DNA from: Paenibacillus elgii NBRC 100335
Lineage (GTDB): Bacteria > Bacillota > Bacilli > Paenibacillales > NBRC-103111
Direction of reading: 5' to 3'
DNA length: 64,000 nucleotides
Assembly (NCBI RefSeq): GCF_004000865.1
Contig: NZ_BIMB01000004.1
Coordinates: 186,001 to 250,000, forward strand
Below the pieces are notes generated by a model that made no database searches, was not told where the DNA came from, and saw only the letters and a list, made by a program, of their open reading frames with translations. Position numbers and translations under genes: made by a program. This document shows, one piece after another, positions 20,028 to 28,861 of the stretch; within the stretch, counting starts at the first letter, position 1, and each line of letters begins with the position of its first letter.

Positions 20028-20652
20028 TTATCTCACCCAGAATAATCTGTCTTCTGTATGGCTGTTATCTATAACGATGAGATGGTCAATTAAGTGAAGA
20101 GAAGAAAGCAAATTTGGAATTGAAGTGTCATGTCGTCTGATTATATCCTCAACTGGGATGTCATGCCCACCATTTTTAACTCGCGCCGCAGCTATTTCAA
20201 TATTTAAACGATAATCACCAAGACCAACATAAAACATTGAAATTTCGAATCCGTTCGCCTTAGCATCACGCATTAGGCGAATGACGTTGCACCCAGCCAA
20301 TGTCGGTTCGACTGAAAAATCTCGTTTGTTATGAATACATTCCCTTGCTAATTTGATGGCCGCTTTACCTGCAGAAACTTTTCGGCTTTCTGGATGAACG
20401 GAATCCATTCCGCGAGCTAAGGCATCAGGGTCAATATTAAATACTAATCCCTAGCCGATCAACGATGAGATTACGAATTGTACTTTTTCCGCTGCCATTG
20501 TTACCGGCAAAGACGTACAGGATTGGTATCGTTTCATGCATGTGAGACATCCTGGTCAGTGCCAGGACAATATTACCGTCAGTAAATTCCTTTACAATTT
20601 GGCCTTTGTCAGTCTTATATACAATGTATGTTTCATTGGCTTTGGCGTCCAA
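20028..20652 (-). pseudogene. Broken zeta-toxin-like kinase
   Basis: The first part (20652-20437) reads into a Walker A motif, YVFAGNNGSGKST, typical of zeta/PezT toxins, which phosphorylate UDP-N-acetylglucosamine. It stops at LGISI. The other frame picks up with NIDPDALARGMDSVHPESRKVSAGKAAI, the expected continuation, and runs to 20028 through the toxin C-terminus (DFSVEPTL, IEIAAARVKNGGHDIP). One extra T in the run at about 20437 explains the break. The 5' end is also unclear: the only starts are a TTG at 20652 or an out-of-frame GTG near 20716. Inactivation is likely unless the shift is a sequencing error. Confidence 0.75.
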
Positions 20653-20771
20653 CTTAGCTCGATCACCTGTGAGTTTAATCAGCTTCTGTAGATCCTTGAT
20701 TTGATTCTCTGATCACCGTCCTTGTTCCTTAAGTATCGGCATTTGGTTATAATTATAACACACGTTTCTCA

Positions 20772-20972
20772 TTACATCGGAGTATCAATTACTACATCTA
20801 TTTGATGACCATCTTCGGGTCTATTGTACATACGGCATATAATTAATGCATTCTTGATGCCAGCGATCTTTCCTTTTAAAAATTCATCATCAGGTTTCAA
20901 CTGAAGCTCTTGTTGTAATTCAGCTGTAGCTCGTTCAAAATATTCAATTAATACATTGATTTCCTTTTCCAA
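20772..20972 (-). CDS. Small acidic helical protein, candidate antitoxin of the zeta remnant
   Basis: 66 residues, predicted almost wholly helical (INVLIEYFERATAELQQELQLKPDDEFLKGKIAGIKNAL) and ending in an acidic tail. It lies just upstream of the zeta-like gene on the same strand, the normal place for the epsilon-type antitoxin. I do not recognise a named family. GAGGGTGAT upstream of the ATG at 20972 serves as ribosome site. Confidence 0.6.
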   Translation of the reverse strand: MEKEINVLIEYFERATAELQQELQLKPDDEFLKGKIAGIKNALIICRMYNRPEDGHQIDVVIDTPM

Positions 20973-21021
20973 GACACAATCACCCTCTTTCCAAACATAA
21001 AAAACGCCCAGTTTTCACTTA

Positions 21022-21192
21022 TTAAATTCCACCTTGATCCCTGATCCATTCCTCTATTATTTCAATAGAAAAAATAATCCTTCTTCGAATTCTAACATGA
21101 GGAATTTGTTTTTCCCGAACCATTGCATAGATACTGTCGGTTGATACATTTAAATACTGGGCTATCTCAGAAACAGTAAAAATTTTTTTCAA
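21022..21192 (-). CDS. Excisionase-like MerR-type helix-turn-helix protein
   Basis: 56 residues from a TTG at 21192 with AAGGA upstream. The sequence KKIFTVSEIAQYLNVSTDSIYAM, then IPHVRIRRRIIF and EIIEEWI, is the standard helix-turn-helix-17/excisionase fold: a recognition helix, a short basic wing and a closing helix. Such proteins bend DNA to direct excision by tyrosine integrases, or act as small regulators. With four tyrosine recombinases downstream on the other strand, a recombination directionality role is plausible. Nothing shows which recombinase it would serve. Confidence 0.75.
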   Translation of the reverse strand: MKKIFTVSEIAQYLNVSTDSIYAMVREKQIPHVRIRRRIIFSIEIIEEWIRDQGGI

Positions 21193-21233
21193 GTTACATC
21201 ATTCCTTTACTATTTTTCTAATCATTTTTTTGT

Positions 21234-21477
21234 TAAAATGTACCTACACCTACCACGCGGGCTCTCCTCTTGCTCGTGCCTGTTCTCCACAGGCCAAAAC
21301 AGCACCCAGCTGTAATCACGCTCCCCCCAGCGGCTAAAGTTATGCTCTCTTTAAGCATGCCTAATTCGTGATTACACGCGGAGAACCTAAATTCCAAGCT
21401 GTCTTCTCAATTCTCCCGATCTAGCTAATAACTTTTAAATCGCAAACACTTTGAGAAATTTATCTCAAGGTGTTTTT
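21234..21477 (+). ncRNA. Probable structured small RNA or long leader
   Basis: There is an extended -10 (TGTTAAAAT at 21231-21239) followed by about 230 bases with no reading frame. A strong intrinsic terminator follows on the plus strand (arms 21444-21456 and 21463-21475, then a T-run). Inside, tgtaatcacg (21311-21320) pairs perfectly with cgtgattaca (21367-21376), and an inner hairpin (atgct/agcat) lies in the loop. A promoter, a folded body and a terminator in a stretch without a gene suggest an RNA gene. I do not recognise a family. The -35 region is poor. Confidence 0.45.
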
Positions 21478-21618
21478 AATGTGCATATCAATTTTTAATC
21501 GAATCGGTTCACTTACAGTGCGCCTGTAAACATAATAAAAAAGTTTCTTTCCCTTGGAGGTGTTCTACTCGAACTCATTATTAAAAGTATAGTCATTGCT
21601 ATGCTTTTCCTTGAAATC

Positions 21619-21633
21619 CTTAGTCTGACTGAG
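21619..21633. repeat. Palindrome copy 1 upstream of the recombinase trio
   Basis: cttagtctgactgag, an imperfect copy of the palindrome seen at 21804-21826 and 22734-22746. Within the gene-free stretch 21478-21854 I see only these palindromes and no supported gene. Confidence 0.4.
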
Positions 21634-21803
21634 GATGATTTAAACCTACTATTTCACGTTGTATAAAGCTTTTGATGGGGATTAGGTACAAAGTGGTTTC
21701 AATTTAGATGCATATTTACAGATTCAAGTTCCTACGTCTAAATAATTTTAGTGGAGGTGTACCATATAGTATCAAATCTTTCCTTTTATACGACGGGTTT
21801 ACG

Positions 21804-21826
21804 AATTCTTAGTCGGACTAAGAATT
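21804..21826. repeat. Perfect 23-base palindrome 30 bases before the unknown gene
   Basis: Arms aattcttagtc and gactaagaatt around a single central g, each 11 bases. It lies just upstream of the gene starting at 21855 and shares its core (ttagtc-g-gacta) with two weaker sites nearby. The form suits an operator or recombinase-binding site. Confidence 0.55.
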
Positions 21827-21854
21827 TCAATAGCACTCCTAAAACTGCGATATC

Positions 21855-22709
21855 ATGGTTAGTGGTGATGAACATATGACACTTGATCCAATAATGTATA
21901 AGACGAATCGCAGCACAGTACACGAGCACTACAACATATACTTAATTGAGACCCAGAAGAAAGAGCCCGTAGATAGTGCAGTTGTTGAAGCAAGAAATAA
22001 CATTCTAAGCCTTTTCCATTATGAACTGCTTATTTTGCAAAGTTCCAAAGAGCATTGGGAAAGGCTGATGAACGATCCCAGTCTTAATTTTAGGCGAGAG
22101 TTATGTGCTAAACTCTACAGACTCGAACGGGCAGATATCATGGTAGAGCTAGATCTATCAAGTGGTGCAGTAAGTAATCTATTTAACGAATCTACCAAGC
22201 CAAATTGGCCGCGGCCATTTCAACTTAGCGTTCTTTTTGAGCACCCGTGGCAGCTTATCAATTATGAGATTCCTGATCCATATTCTTACTCTGAATCGCC
22301 GGAGTACTTTGAAGAAAGAGTATCAAAAAAAATACACCTTAATGATCTGGCGAATGAAAGATCAAAAGTATTGAGCATTAGAGGATACGTGATTGTCAAT
22401 GCCCCGGAGTTGTTCCAACAGGAATCAACTGCTTTAACCGGTCGCTGGGTGACGACATACCCCGAGTTTGATTACTTTGAATTTCATCTGAATCACGAGC
22501 CTATAATCGATAAGGTGCTTCGGGAATCACTTCTGAAACTGTTTCCGATGGCTAACCACATGATTACAACATATCGTCCATTTAAGCCGCTAACCAAACG
22601 GGCGTTATGGGTCATTATCCCTAAAAACGAAACATCACCTTCATACGAAGGAATTCTTCACGAACTGAAGAAGTATCGGGAGCATACGGAATACCACAGA
22701 CTGAAATAG
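21855..22709 (+). CDS. Unknown protein preceding the recombinase trio
   Basis: 284 residues from the ATG at 21855; the in-frame ATG at 21876 is as likely, and neither has a strong ribosome site. No family recognised. The N-terminal half is helical and charged (ARNNILSLFHYELLILQSSKEHWERLM), with LRVE-type segments reading RRELCAKLYRLERADIMVELDLSSGAVSNLF that could be a helix-turn-helix. The C-terminal half is mixed alpha/beta (GRWVTTYPEFDYFEFHLNHEP, RALWVIIPKNE). No signal peptide or membrane span. It is on the same strand as the three recombinases, about 100 bases upstream, so it may be part of the same element. Confidence 0.7.
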   Translation: MVSGDEHMTLDPIMYKTNRSTVHEHYNIYLIETQKKEPVDSAVVEARNNILSLFHYELLILQSSKEHWERLMNDPSLNFRRELCAKLYRLERADIMVELDLSSGAVSNLFNESTKPNWPRPFQLSVLFEHPWQLINYEIPDPYSYSESPEYFEERVSKKIHLNDLANERSKVLSIRGYVIVNAPELFQQESTALTGRWVTTYPEFDYFEFHLNHEPIIDKVLRESLLKLFPMANHMITTYRPFKPLTKRALWVIIPKNETSPSYEGILHELKKYREHTEYHRLK

Positions 22710-22733
22710 TTACCGTCACAAGTTTTCCCCAAT

Positions 22734-22746
22734 TTAGTTGAACTAA
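22734..22746. repeat. Palindrome copy 3 before the first recombinase
   Basis: ttagttgaactaa, perfect six-base arms around a central g, related to the palindrome at 21804-21826. It sits in the 106-base gap before the GTG of the first recombinase. Confidence 0.45.
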
Positions 22747-22815
22747 GAAAAATGGACCACCTCCCCATTCGTGTCAACGCTAAGTATCAAAAGGACATGA
22801 ATGGAGGAAACCTAG

Positions 22816-24357
22816 GTGGACCACTTAGAAAAAACAAAATCTTCGAACCAAAACCCTCACCAGATCAATGATCTGGAATCTACAAAAAAACAAGAATCTT
22901 TTCGGCAGAATGCTTCTTTTGCCGAAAAGATTCTTCTCAATGAAGGTATGTTTACTCGCCGTGGTGACGATCATGATATTAGAAAAATAACCCGAGCGAG
23001 GATTGAGAACATGCTCTATGCAAACAGCCTACAGCAACTAGAAACACCCGTAAACATTTACCTTGGCCGACAAGGAATCAACCAATGGATATGGGAAAAC
23101 AAAGTGATCTTAGAGATCCCAACGGAAATATTAAAGAAGTATCTCCTTCGCAAAATGACTAAAGATGCCTTTATTTTCTATAAAGAGTATATCATGGTCC
23201 ACGAACTAGCACAAAAAATTGGCGTCTATTTGTTAATACCTGCAAGCCACATTATGGATGAACAACTACTGAGTGATGAAGTTTTGACTTATTTATCAAC
23301 ATCACTTGCAACAACTGGCATGCAACAAAAACTGATAGCGTTTGTCGTTCAGCATGCCGATCAGTATCTAAAGACTCCCTTGCACAATACAGAAAAATAT
23401 AGCCTTCTATTTTCTCCGCTAAAAAATCGTAAAGGAAAGCCAGTTCATCCGAAAATTGAAATGTATATGAAGCAGTTAACAAAAGAAGGAAAATCCGGAC
23501 ATACCCTAGCAAGAGTCAGAACTCACATCAATTCTATGCTGTTCTGGTTGGTTAACAATATGAAGGATTTCGCAGCATGTGAAACTCATACAGTTCCAAT
23601 CTTATCTATTAAACAGATGCACCTACAGGAATTTCGTTCCTACCTTCTAAAGAAACAACGAAAAGGAGAGTACAGTTCAATCACCATCAGTGAATGCATC
23701 TATGCGATTAAAAGCTTCTTTCTATTTTTGCAAAAAACTTATGGGTTTCCAGACCCCGCAAAAAAGATTAAATCCATCAAAGCGTCTCGATATCGTTTCC
23801 GAAACCTGCCTACTAAAGAACAGATCACTGCGTTTTTTAATGTGATTGAAACGTATTCCGAAAATCCACTTTTGGAGCGTATCGCTTTTCAATTTATGCT
23901 TACACTTGGCTTGCGCTCTATGGAAGTTTCGCAAGTATCCTTGAATGACATTAATATGGAGATCCGAACGATTTCTATTCACAGCAAAGGCGGAAAACAT
24001 CACGAACTGCCGCTGGCGGGAAAACTCTATCGTGATCTAGAAATGATCAAGAGTATTCCATCAACGTCAAAGTACTTATTTGGCGATGATCCAAAAAAGA
24101 TGATAAGAGAACTTCAAGAAAACTATAAATTATACATTCAAATCGCTGGCTGGACTTTCCCTGGTGGACTACATTTGTTCCGTCATTGTTTCGTAACGAA
24201 TCTAGCGGGTCAAAACCCGCCACCACAAGTGCTTCAGGCACTTTCCCGGGTAATTAAGATGGATACGGTCAGTTTATATACCCATCTTAATCAGAAGTCG
24301 AATTGGCTTTCTCAAGAATTGAATAAGCTTGATTATTCATACCAAGGAGGTAAATGA
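22816..24357 (+). CDS. Tyrosine recombinase A of a trio
   Basis: 513 residues from a GTG preceded by GGAGG. A long N-terminal region (about 215 residues, unrecognised) precedes a SAM-like core-binding domain (residues 225-325) and the catalytic domain. Active-site residues are visible: Arg in LTLGLRSMEVSQVS, His and Arg in GLHLFRHCFVTNL, and a Tyr nucleophile in VSLYTHL. It should cut and rejoin DNA through a covalent phosphotyrosine. The stop overlaps the next recombinase (ATGA). Three consecutive recombinases like this occur in recombinase-in-trio elements; this first member is longer than those I know. Confidence 0.9.
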   Translation: MDHLEKTKSSNQNPHQINDLESTKKQESFRQNASFAEKILLNEGMFTRRGDDHDIRKITRARIENMLYANSLQQLETPVNIYLGRQGINQWIWENKVILEIPTEILKKYLLRKMTKDAFIFYKEYIMVHELAQKIGVYLLIPASHIMDEQLLSDEVLTYLSTSLATTGMQQKLIAFVVQHADQYLKTPLHNTEKYSLLFSPLKNRKGKPVHPKIEMYMKQLTKEGKSGHTLARVRTHINSMLFWLVNNMKDFAACETHTVPILSIKQMHLQEFRSYLLKKQRKGEYSSITISECIYAIKSFFLFLQKTYGFPDPAKKIKSIKASRYRFRNLPTKEQITAFFNVIETYSENPLLERIAFQFMLTLGLRSMEVSQVSLNDINMEIRTISIHSKGGKHHELPLAGKLYRDLEMIKSIPSTSKYLFGDDPKKMIRELQENYKLYIQIAGWTFPGGLHLFRHCFVTNLAGQNPPPQVLQALSRVIKMDTVSLYTHLNQKSNWLSQELNKLDYSYQGGK

Positions 24358-25463
24358 GCATGCCTATTTACGATAAGGAATTTGAAATGGACCTCTTATT
24401 AGAGGACAAGATTAAAGAAATGGCCGAAGCATACGGCCCCCATAAATTTCTGCAAGCGTTAAATCAAATGGATTGGGTTCCAAAAGTCACTAACAACGAA
24501 AAACCTTCCGAACATGTGATGCTCCATGATGCGGTCGAATTCTATTTTTCGAGTGATTCATTTACAGAACTTGCAAAAGCATCACAAGTAGCTTACCGCT
24601 ATGAAATGAATTTGTTTATCAAATTCTGTAACCAACATTTCGATCAAGACCCGGATTTCAAAACGATTTGCACCTCTCAATTTTTAAGCGATTACTTAGC
24701 GCCAGTGAGAAATAAAAATACACGAAGCAAAAAGGCTGCATTTTTGAGAAGCTTTTTGCGAACCATTCTTGAGCATTTTTATGAACAAAAGATAGATAAA
24801 CTAAAGCGGGTATTAAAGGTAGAGGTCGATAAAAGACGTGTACCGCGTGCATTCACCAAAGAACAAATTGAAGAGTTGATCATGCTAGCAAGATTAGGTC
24901 GTGAGTCCCATCGGAACTTTATAATTCTATGGACATTCCTCGGGACCGGGATTCGCCTCAGTGAATTATGTTCTCTTCAAATTGGGGACATAAAACCGCA
25001 GACGCAAGACATTTACATTCGTTCAAAGGGCGAAAAAGACTTTAAATCCCCATGCAAAATCACTAACTTCTCGCTTGAATTGCTGTGTAAGTATGTAAAT
25101 TTCAGATATGGCGCTCTTAAGGACTTGACCGATTATTCTGAACGATATGTGTTCTCCGACGATAAAGGGATATCACCACTGCATGAGAGTACAATCCAAA
25201 AAATGTTTACCAGACTTATTGACGAGGCGTCAACGATTACTGATGATGACAAACGCGTTTATCAACTATCCGTACACTCCCTTCGTCATTCATTTGCCCT
25301 TTATTTGCTGGAGTCCGGTGTAAATATATACACCATTCAGGAGTTGCTTAGGCACAAATGGCTCAGTTCAACACTAGTTTATCTTAAAATGTTTGACAGC
25401 ATGCTTGTCAAAGTTATTAATCAACATCCGCTAGGAAATCTAAAAGTCAATGATTTTTTCTAA
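24354..25463 (+). CDS. Tyrosine recombinase B of a trio
   Basis: 369 residues; the ATG overlaps the stop of the preceding recombinase, and AAGGAGG precedes it. The core-binding domain spans residues 60-145 (ELAKASQVAYRYEMNLFIKFC). Catalytic residues: Arg in LGTGIRLSELCSLQIGDI, His-Ser-Leu-Arg-His in VHSLRHSFALYLLESG, the second His/Trp position in LLRHKWLSSTLVY and Tyr in VYLKMF. All needed residues are present, so it should be active. Confidence 0.9.
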   Translation: MSMPIYDKEFEMDLLLEDKIKEMAEAYGPHKFLQALNQMDWVPKVTNNEKPSEHVMLHDAVEFYFSSDSFTELAKASQVAYRYEMNLFIKFCNQHFDQDPDFKTICTSQFLSDYLAPVRNKNTRSKKAAFLRSFLRTILEHFYEQKIDKLKRVLKVEVDKRRVPRAFTKEQIEELIMLARLGRESHRNFIILWTFLGTGIRLSELCSLQIGDIKPQTQDIYIRSKGEKDFKSPCKITNFSLELLCKYVNFRYGALKDLTDYSERYVFSDDKGISPLHESTIQKMFTRLIDEASTITDDDKRVYQLSVHSLRHSFALYLLESGVNIYTIQELLRHKWLSSTLVYLKMFDSMLVKVINQHPLGNLKVNDFF

Positions 25464-25476
25464 GGAGATCCGATAG

Positions 25477-26415
25477 ATGAACAACATTTTGTTCGAATCT
25501 AAGTACTATAGATTTTGGTATGAGCATGTAGATCTTACAGCGAAGGAATATGTTGAACGCGACCTACGAAAATTTGAAAAATATTTGCATTTGAGAGGGT
25601 TTGAAGGAGAGCTTGACTTCGACAAGTTTCACGCCAGCCAAAAGCATCCCGGCTCATTTCGCCCCATTCAGCAATACTTTATCGACCAATTTGTAGAGTA
25701 CCTTCGCGTGGATTATCAGGCAACGAAGAACGTTATGTACAATGCGATCAGTTCGTTAAAGAATTTCTTTAAATTCCTGTATGATATGGAGTTAATTCAA
25801 CAAAACCCGATGGAGGATTATCCAAATCCATATTACGACCGGCCGATTAAAAATACTGCACTTTCAAAAGAGGAATGCCTTGCTCTGCTCGGTGCTGCCT
25901 TAAAAAAAGATCCTTTCTTTCGTCAGGAATTCGTTTTGATTTGGTTCATGCTGATTACAGGGCTTAGGAATTCAGAAGTTAGATCCGTTTCTCGAACCAG
26001 TATTAACCTAGAAAACAGGATGGTAATGATTATACAAGGGCAGAAAAATGATGCTCGTTCTACTAGTATCACAACTGCCCTATCAGAAGAGCTTAGACGG
26101 TATATCAATCATCCGAACTATATCGCTTGGGCAGAGAAAGGTAATGACAAGCTGTTTTTTCGGAAAGAAAAACCATTAACCTATAAAGCGTTACAGGTAA
26201 CCCTAAAGGATTTATGCCTCGACGCTAACTTATCTCGGATTGTAACCCCTCATGATTTGAGGCGTACTGCTGGCTATCTCATGCAATCAGCCGGAATGAA
26301 TATGGTCGAAATTCAAAGGCAGCTTGGGCATCAGATAATGGCTACAACATTACGCTATATCCCGCCATTGAATGACCTAGCGAAGATCCTAGCTCAGAAG
26401 GATGATAGTTCGTGA
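25477..26415 (+). CDS. Tyrosine recombinase C of a trio
   Basis: 312 residues, 13 bases after recombinase B, with AAGGAG at the right distance. It has a SAM-like N-terminal domain (residues 10-115) and the catalytic domain: Arg in LITGLRNSEVRSV, HDLRR in TPHDLRRTAGYLMQSAG, GH in LGHQIMATTLRY and the Tyr. All three recombinases are intact and in one operon, which implies that they work together on the same site. In the 253 bases after the gene I see a hairpin with eight-base arms (26456-26463 and 26488-26495) but no T-run. Confidence 0.9.
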   Translation: MNNILFESKYYRFWYEHVDLTAKEYVERDLRKFEKYLHLRGFEGELDFDKFHASQKHPGSFRPIQQYFIDQFVEYLRVDYQATKNVMYNAISSLKNFFKFLYDMELIQQNPMEDYPNPYYDRPIKNTALSKEECLALLGAALKKDPFFRQEFVLIWFMLITGLRNSEVRSVSRTSINLENRMVMIIQGQKNDARSTSITTALSEELRRYINHPNYIAWAEKGNDKLFFRKEKPLTYKALQVTLKDLCLDANLSRIVTPHDLRRTAGYLMQSAGMNMVEIQRQLGHQIMATTLRYIPPLNDLAKILAQKDDSS

Positions 26416-26668
26416 AAAAGCAGTGTATAAAGTAACAATAGTTAGCTAATTGCCTCGCTATTCTGTTTTTCTAAATCTTTTAGGACCGAATAGCGCTCAA
26501 AAAAATGAAAATAAATCTCGATCAACAGTCTGGTCGTATTTTCCCTAAAGTGCTTTGTTCAAATGGTCAAAGTTCAATAGCAGATTTCCAAATTCAGTTC
26601 AAAACCCTTTACACGTTGGCAACAATTTCGATGACGACGTTATTTTTTGATGAAAGGAATGGGTGTCT

Positions 26669-27124
26669 ATGACGGATCGGCAAATGATGCGAAAACATTA
26701 CGCTTTAGGCGTTATAGGTGAGCTTAAGCGCTTAGGATATTCTGAAGAAGACGCGAAGAGGTTTTTTCTGCGGCATTACCGGGATATGAAGCGCAGTTAT
26801 GGTCTTAATATGAATGTACACGACTTTGCCAAGGAGATTGATGAACTTGAACGTGCCGTATATCGCAAATACAATCCTGATGATCCGGATCGCATTTACG
26901 TTGGTCATATTCAAAATCGATTGAAAAAGCCAACAAAGACCGAGTCAGGTAAAATATTTCGAATTACTGAAGAGATGGAGCAGAAAATCATAGAGTGGGA
27001 TTCCTGTGTTGCTGAAGATGTAGCCGGTGCCAAATTCGCATATACCTTTATACCGACAGGTCTCGGTTTAGTCATTAAAGTACAATGCGATGTATGCAAG
27101 CGAGAACTCGATCTTTCCGAGTAA
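26669..27124 (+). CDS. Unknown small island protein with a C-terminal CxxC
   Basis: 151 residues from the ATG at 26669, nine bases after AAGGAA; a GTG at 26663 is in frame but too close. No family recognised. The N-terminal 75 residues are helical and charged (RQMMRKHYALGVIGELKRLGYSEEDAKRFF). The C-terminus holds VIKVQCDVCKRELDLSE, a single CxxC that could bind metal as a dimer. No signal peptide. It stands alone between the recombinase trio and the integrase. Confidence 0.65.
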   Translation: MTDRQMMRKHYALGVIGELKRLGYSEEDAKRFFLRHYRDMKRSYGLNMNVHDFAKEIDELERAVYRKYNPDDPDRIYVGHIQNRLKKPTKTESGKIFRITEEMEQKIIEWDSCVAEDVAGAKFAYTFIPTGLGLVIKVQCDVCKRELDLSE

Positions 27125-27497
27125 GTATAATTTAGGATAGTTGATCAATCTTAACGATTATTCTGTTACCGATCGTGCGGCTCTAATTTTTACATCAATA
27201 TCCTGAACGATATAATTGAATAAATTACCGTCTAGGCCGAAGAAGGATTGAACTTATATCAACTATATTCTTCTCTTAGATCGCATAATAGGGGAAATGT
27301 TCGAAGAGCGCCAGCATACGTCATGAATGGATCTCGGAATATTCCTCGTTTTACGGAGAGAGCGGCAAATCCGCCTTAAGAGCCGCCATTCGTGATACTA
27401 GCAGTAGAATGAAGACTGGGTCTTGCAATGGCTGCCTGCGTTTTCCACCTCAGGACATACACTCAAAATATGACGCCTATTCAGAACTACAAAGCCG

Positions 27498-27527
27498 AAT
27501 GAGACTTCTCAAGGGTCTCATTTTTTT
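27498..27527 (+). terminator. Intrinsic terminator before the integrase
   Basis: Arms atgagac (27499-27505) and gtctcat (27515-27521) followed by seven T. It isolates the integrase from upstream transcription. The stretch 27125-27587 otherwise shows no gene that I can support. Confidence 0.65.
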
Positions 27528-27587
27528 ATTTATGGACAATACTAAGTATTACTAAATCCTGATTCCTGATTTGAGGTGATGTTTAGA

Positions 27588-28766
27588 ATGGCTAATATTC
27601 AGAAGAGAGGCGAAAATTCCTGGTTCTTGACAGTCAGCCTGGGTAAAAATGCCAAAGGCAAATATATAAGACATACTAAGACTATTCATTGTCGGACAAA
27701 ACGAGAAGCTGAAAGTGAATATGCGAAATTCCGACAAGAAGTCGAAGCAGGTGAGTATATCGCACCGCAGAAGATGACGTTTGGGTCGTTTGTTGAAGAA
27801 TGGCGCAATAAATATGCCGTTAAACATTTGGGACACAAGACACTGTATACTTATGACTCTAATCTTAAGACCCGTATTCTTTCGTACTTTCAACATCTAA
27901 GACTGGACGAAATCAAACCCCTTCATATAGTGAACTTTCTTGATCAACTTGAAAAGGAAGGCAGCCGCGGAGATAAAAAAAACGGAGGGTTAGCCTCTGG
28001 AACAATCGAAATTCAGCACCGAATCTTAAAAAACATACTCAAACGTGCAGTTGAATGGAGAATAATTAAGCGAAACCCAGTCGATGATGTGCAAAAACCA
28101 AAAGTCATTTCAAAGGAGATTATCCCTTACGACGAAGCTGAAGTAGAACAGATGCTTCGAGCGTTGCAATCTGAGCCTTATCACTGGAGAATCATGATTA
28201 CATTGGCCCTTACATCCGGTTTGCGACGGAGCGAGTTGCTCGGACTTGAATGGAAGCATCTTGATTTCAACAATGGAGTTTTGGATGTTTCGCAAACCAT
28301 GATTCATGCTCTTAAAGGTGAAATCATTGTCAAACAGCCAAAAACAAAAAAATCCATTCGAAAAGTTGCTCTCCCGAGTTCTATGCTTAAAGAGCTAAAA
28401 GAATATTACGACTACAGAATGCAAGAACGAAATGACATCGGGGATGCATGGCGCGGCGGCAATTGGTTGTTTATGTTTTCACATCCAGATGGACAACCTT
28501 TCCATCATGAACGGCCCTATCTTTGGTTTCGACAGTTCGTTAAGAAAAACGGGTTTCGGTACATCCGATTCCATGATCTTCGGCATACCTCAGCTACAAT
28601 TCTGATTAACCAAGGCGTTCATGCTAAAATCATTTCGGAGCGGCTTGGACACGGGAGCATAACCACAACAATGAACATTTATGGCCACGCTCTCCGAACT
28701 GCCGACCAGGCAGCTGCCGATAAATTCGAATCATTCTTTACATCTAAAGCCGCACAAGGACAATAA
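27588..28766 (+). CDS. int: Phage/ICE-type tyrosine integrase
   Basis: 392 residues from the ATG at 27588, nine bases after GAGGTG. Domain order is that of Tn916- and phage-like integrases: an AP2-like arm-binding domain (residues 1-60, GENSWFLTVSLGKNAKGKYIRHTKTIHC), a core-binding domain (65-165) and a catalytic domain with Arg in LTSGLRRSELLGLEWKHLDF, HDLRHTSATILINQG, LGHGSITTTMNIYGH and the Tyr. It is the last gene before the AT-rich to GC-rich change and about 160 bases from the 3' end of rlmD, so it is the likely integrase of the whole island. Confidence 0.92.
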   Translation: MANIQKRGENSWFLTVSLGKNAKGKYIRHTKTIHCRTKREAESEYAKFRQEVEAGEYIAPQKMTFGSFVEEWRNKYAVKHLGHKTLYTYDSNLKTRILSYFQHLRLDEIKPLHIVNFLDQLEKEGSRGDKKNGGLASGTIEIQHRILKNILKRAVEWRIIKRNPVDDVQKPKVISKEIIPYDEAEVEQMLRALQSEPYHWRIMITLALTSGLRRSELLGLEWKHLDFNNGVLDVSQTMIHALKGEIIVKQPKTKKSIRKVALPSSMLKELKEYYDYRMQERNDIGDAWRGGNWLFMFSHPDGQPFHHERPYLWFRQFVKKNGFRYIRFHDLRHTSATILINQGVHAKIISERLGHGSITTTMNIYGHALRTADQAAADKFESFFTSKAAQGQ

Positions 28767-28798
28767 CGAAGACGCCCAGGAGGTTCCTGGCGTCTTCG
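28767..28798 (+). terminator. Strong intrinsic terminator after the integrase
   Basis: Arms cgaagacgcccagg (28767-28780) and cctggcgtcttcg (28786-28798) with a short loop, then a T-rich stretch. Confidence 0.8.
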
Positions 28799-28861
28799 GT
28801 TCATTTGGGTTATTTTCTGATCGATTTTTACATCAATTTTACATCAAGCCTGTATTCCGAC

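Noticed and set aside
21568-21666. Hydrophobic frame resembling an Fst-type toxin (LELIIKSIVIAMLFLEILSLTEDD)
   Set aside because: There is no start codon at a usable distance from the ggagg upstream; only a late ATG is in frame, and it would cut the hydrophobic part short.
22816-26415. Tn554-type transposon (tnpA-tnpB-tnpC)
   Set aside because: Tn554 has two tyrosine recombinases plus a small tnpC; here all three genes are full recombinases and the sizes do not match.
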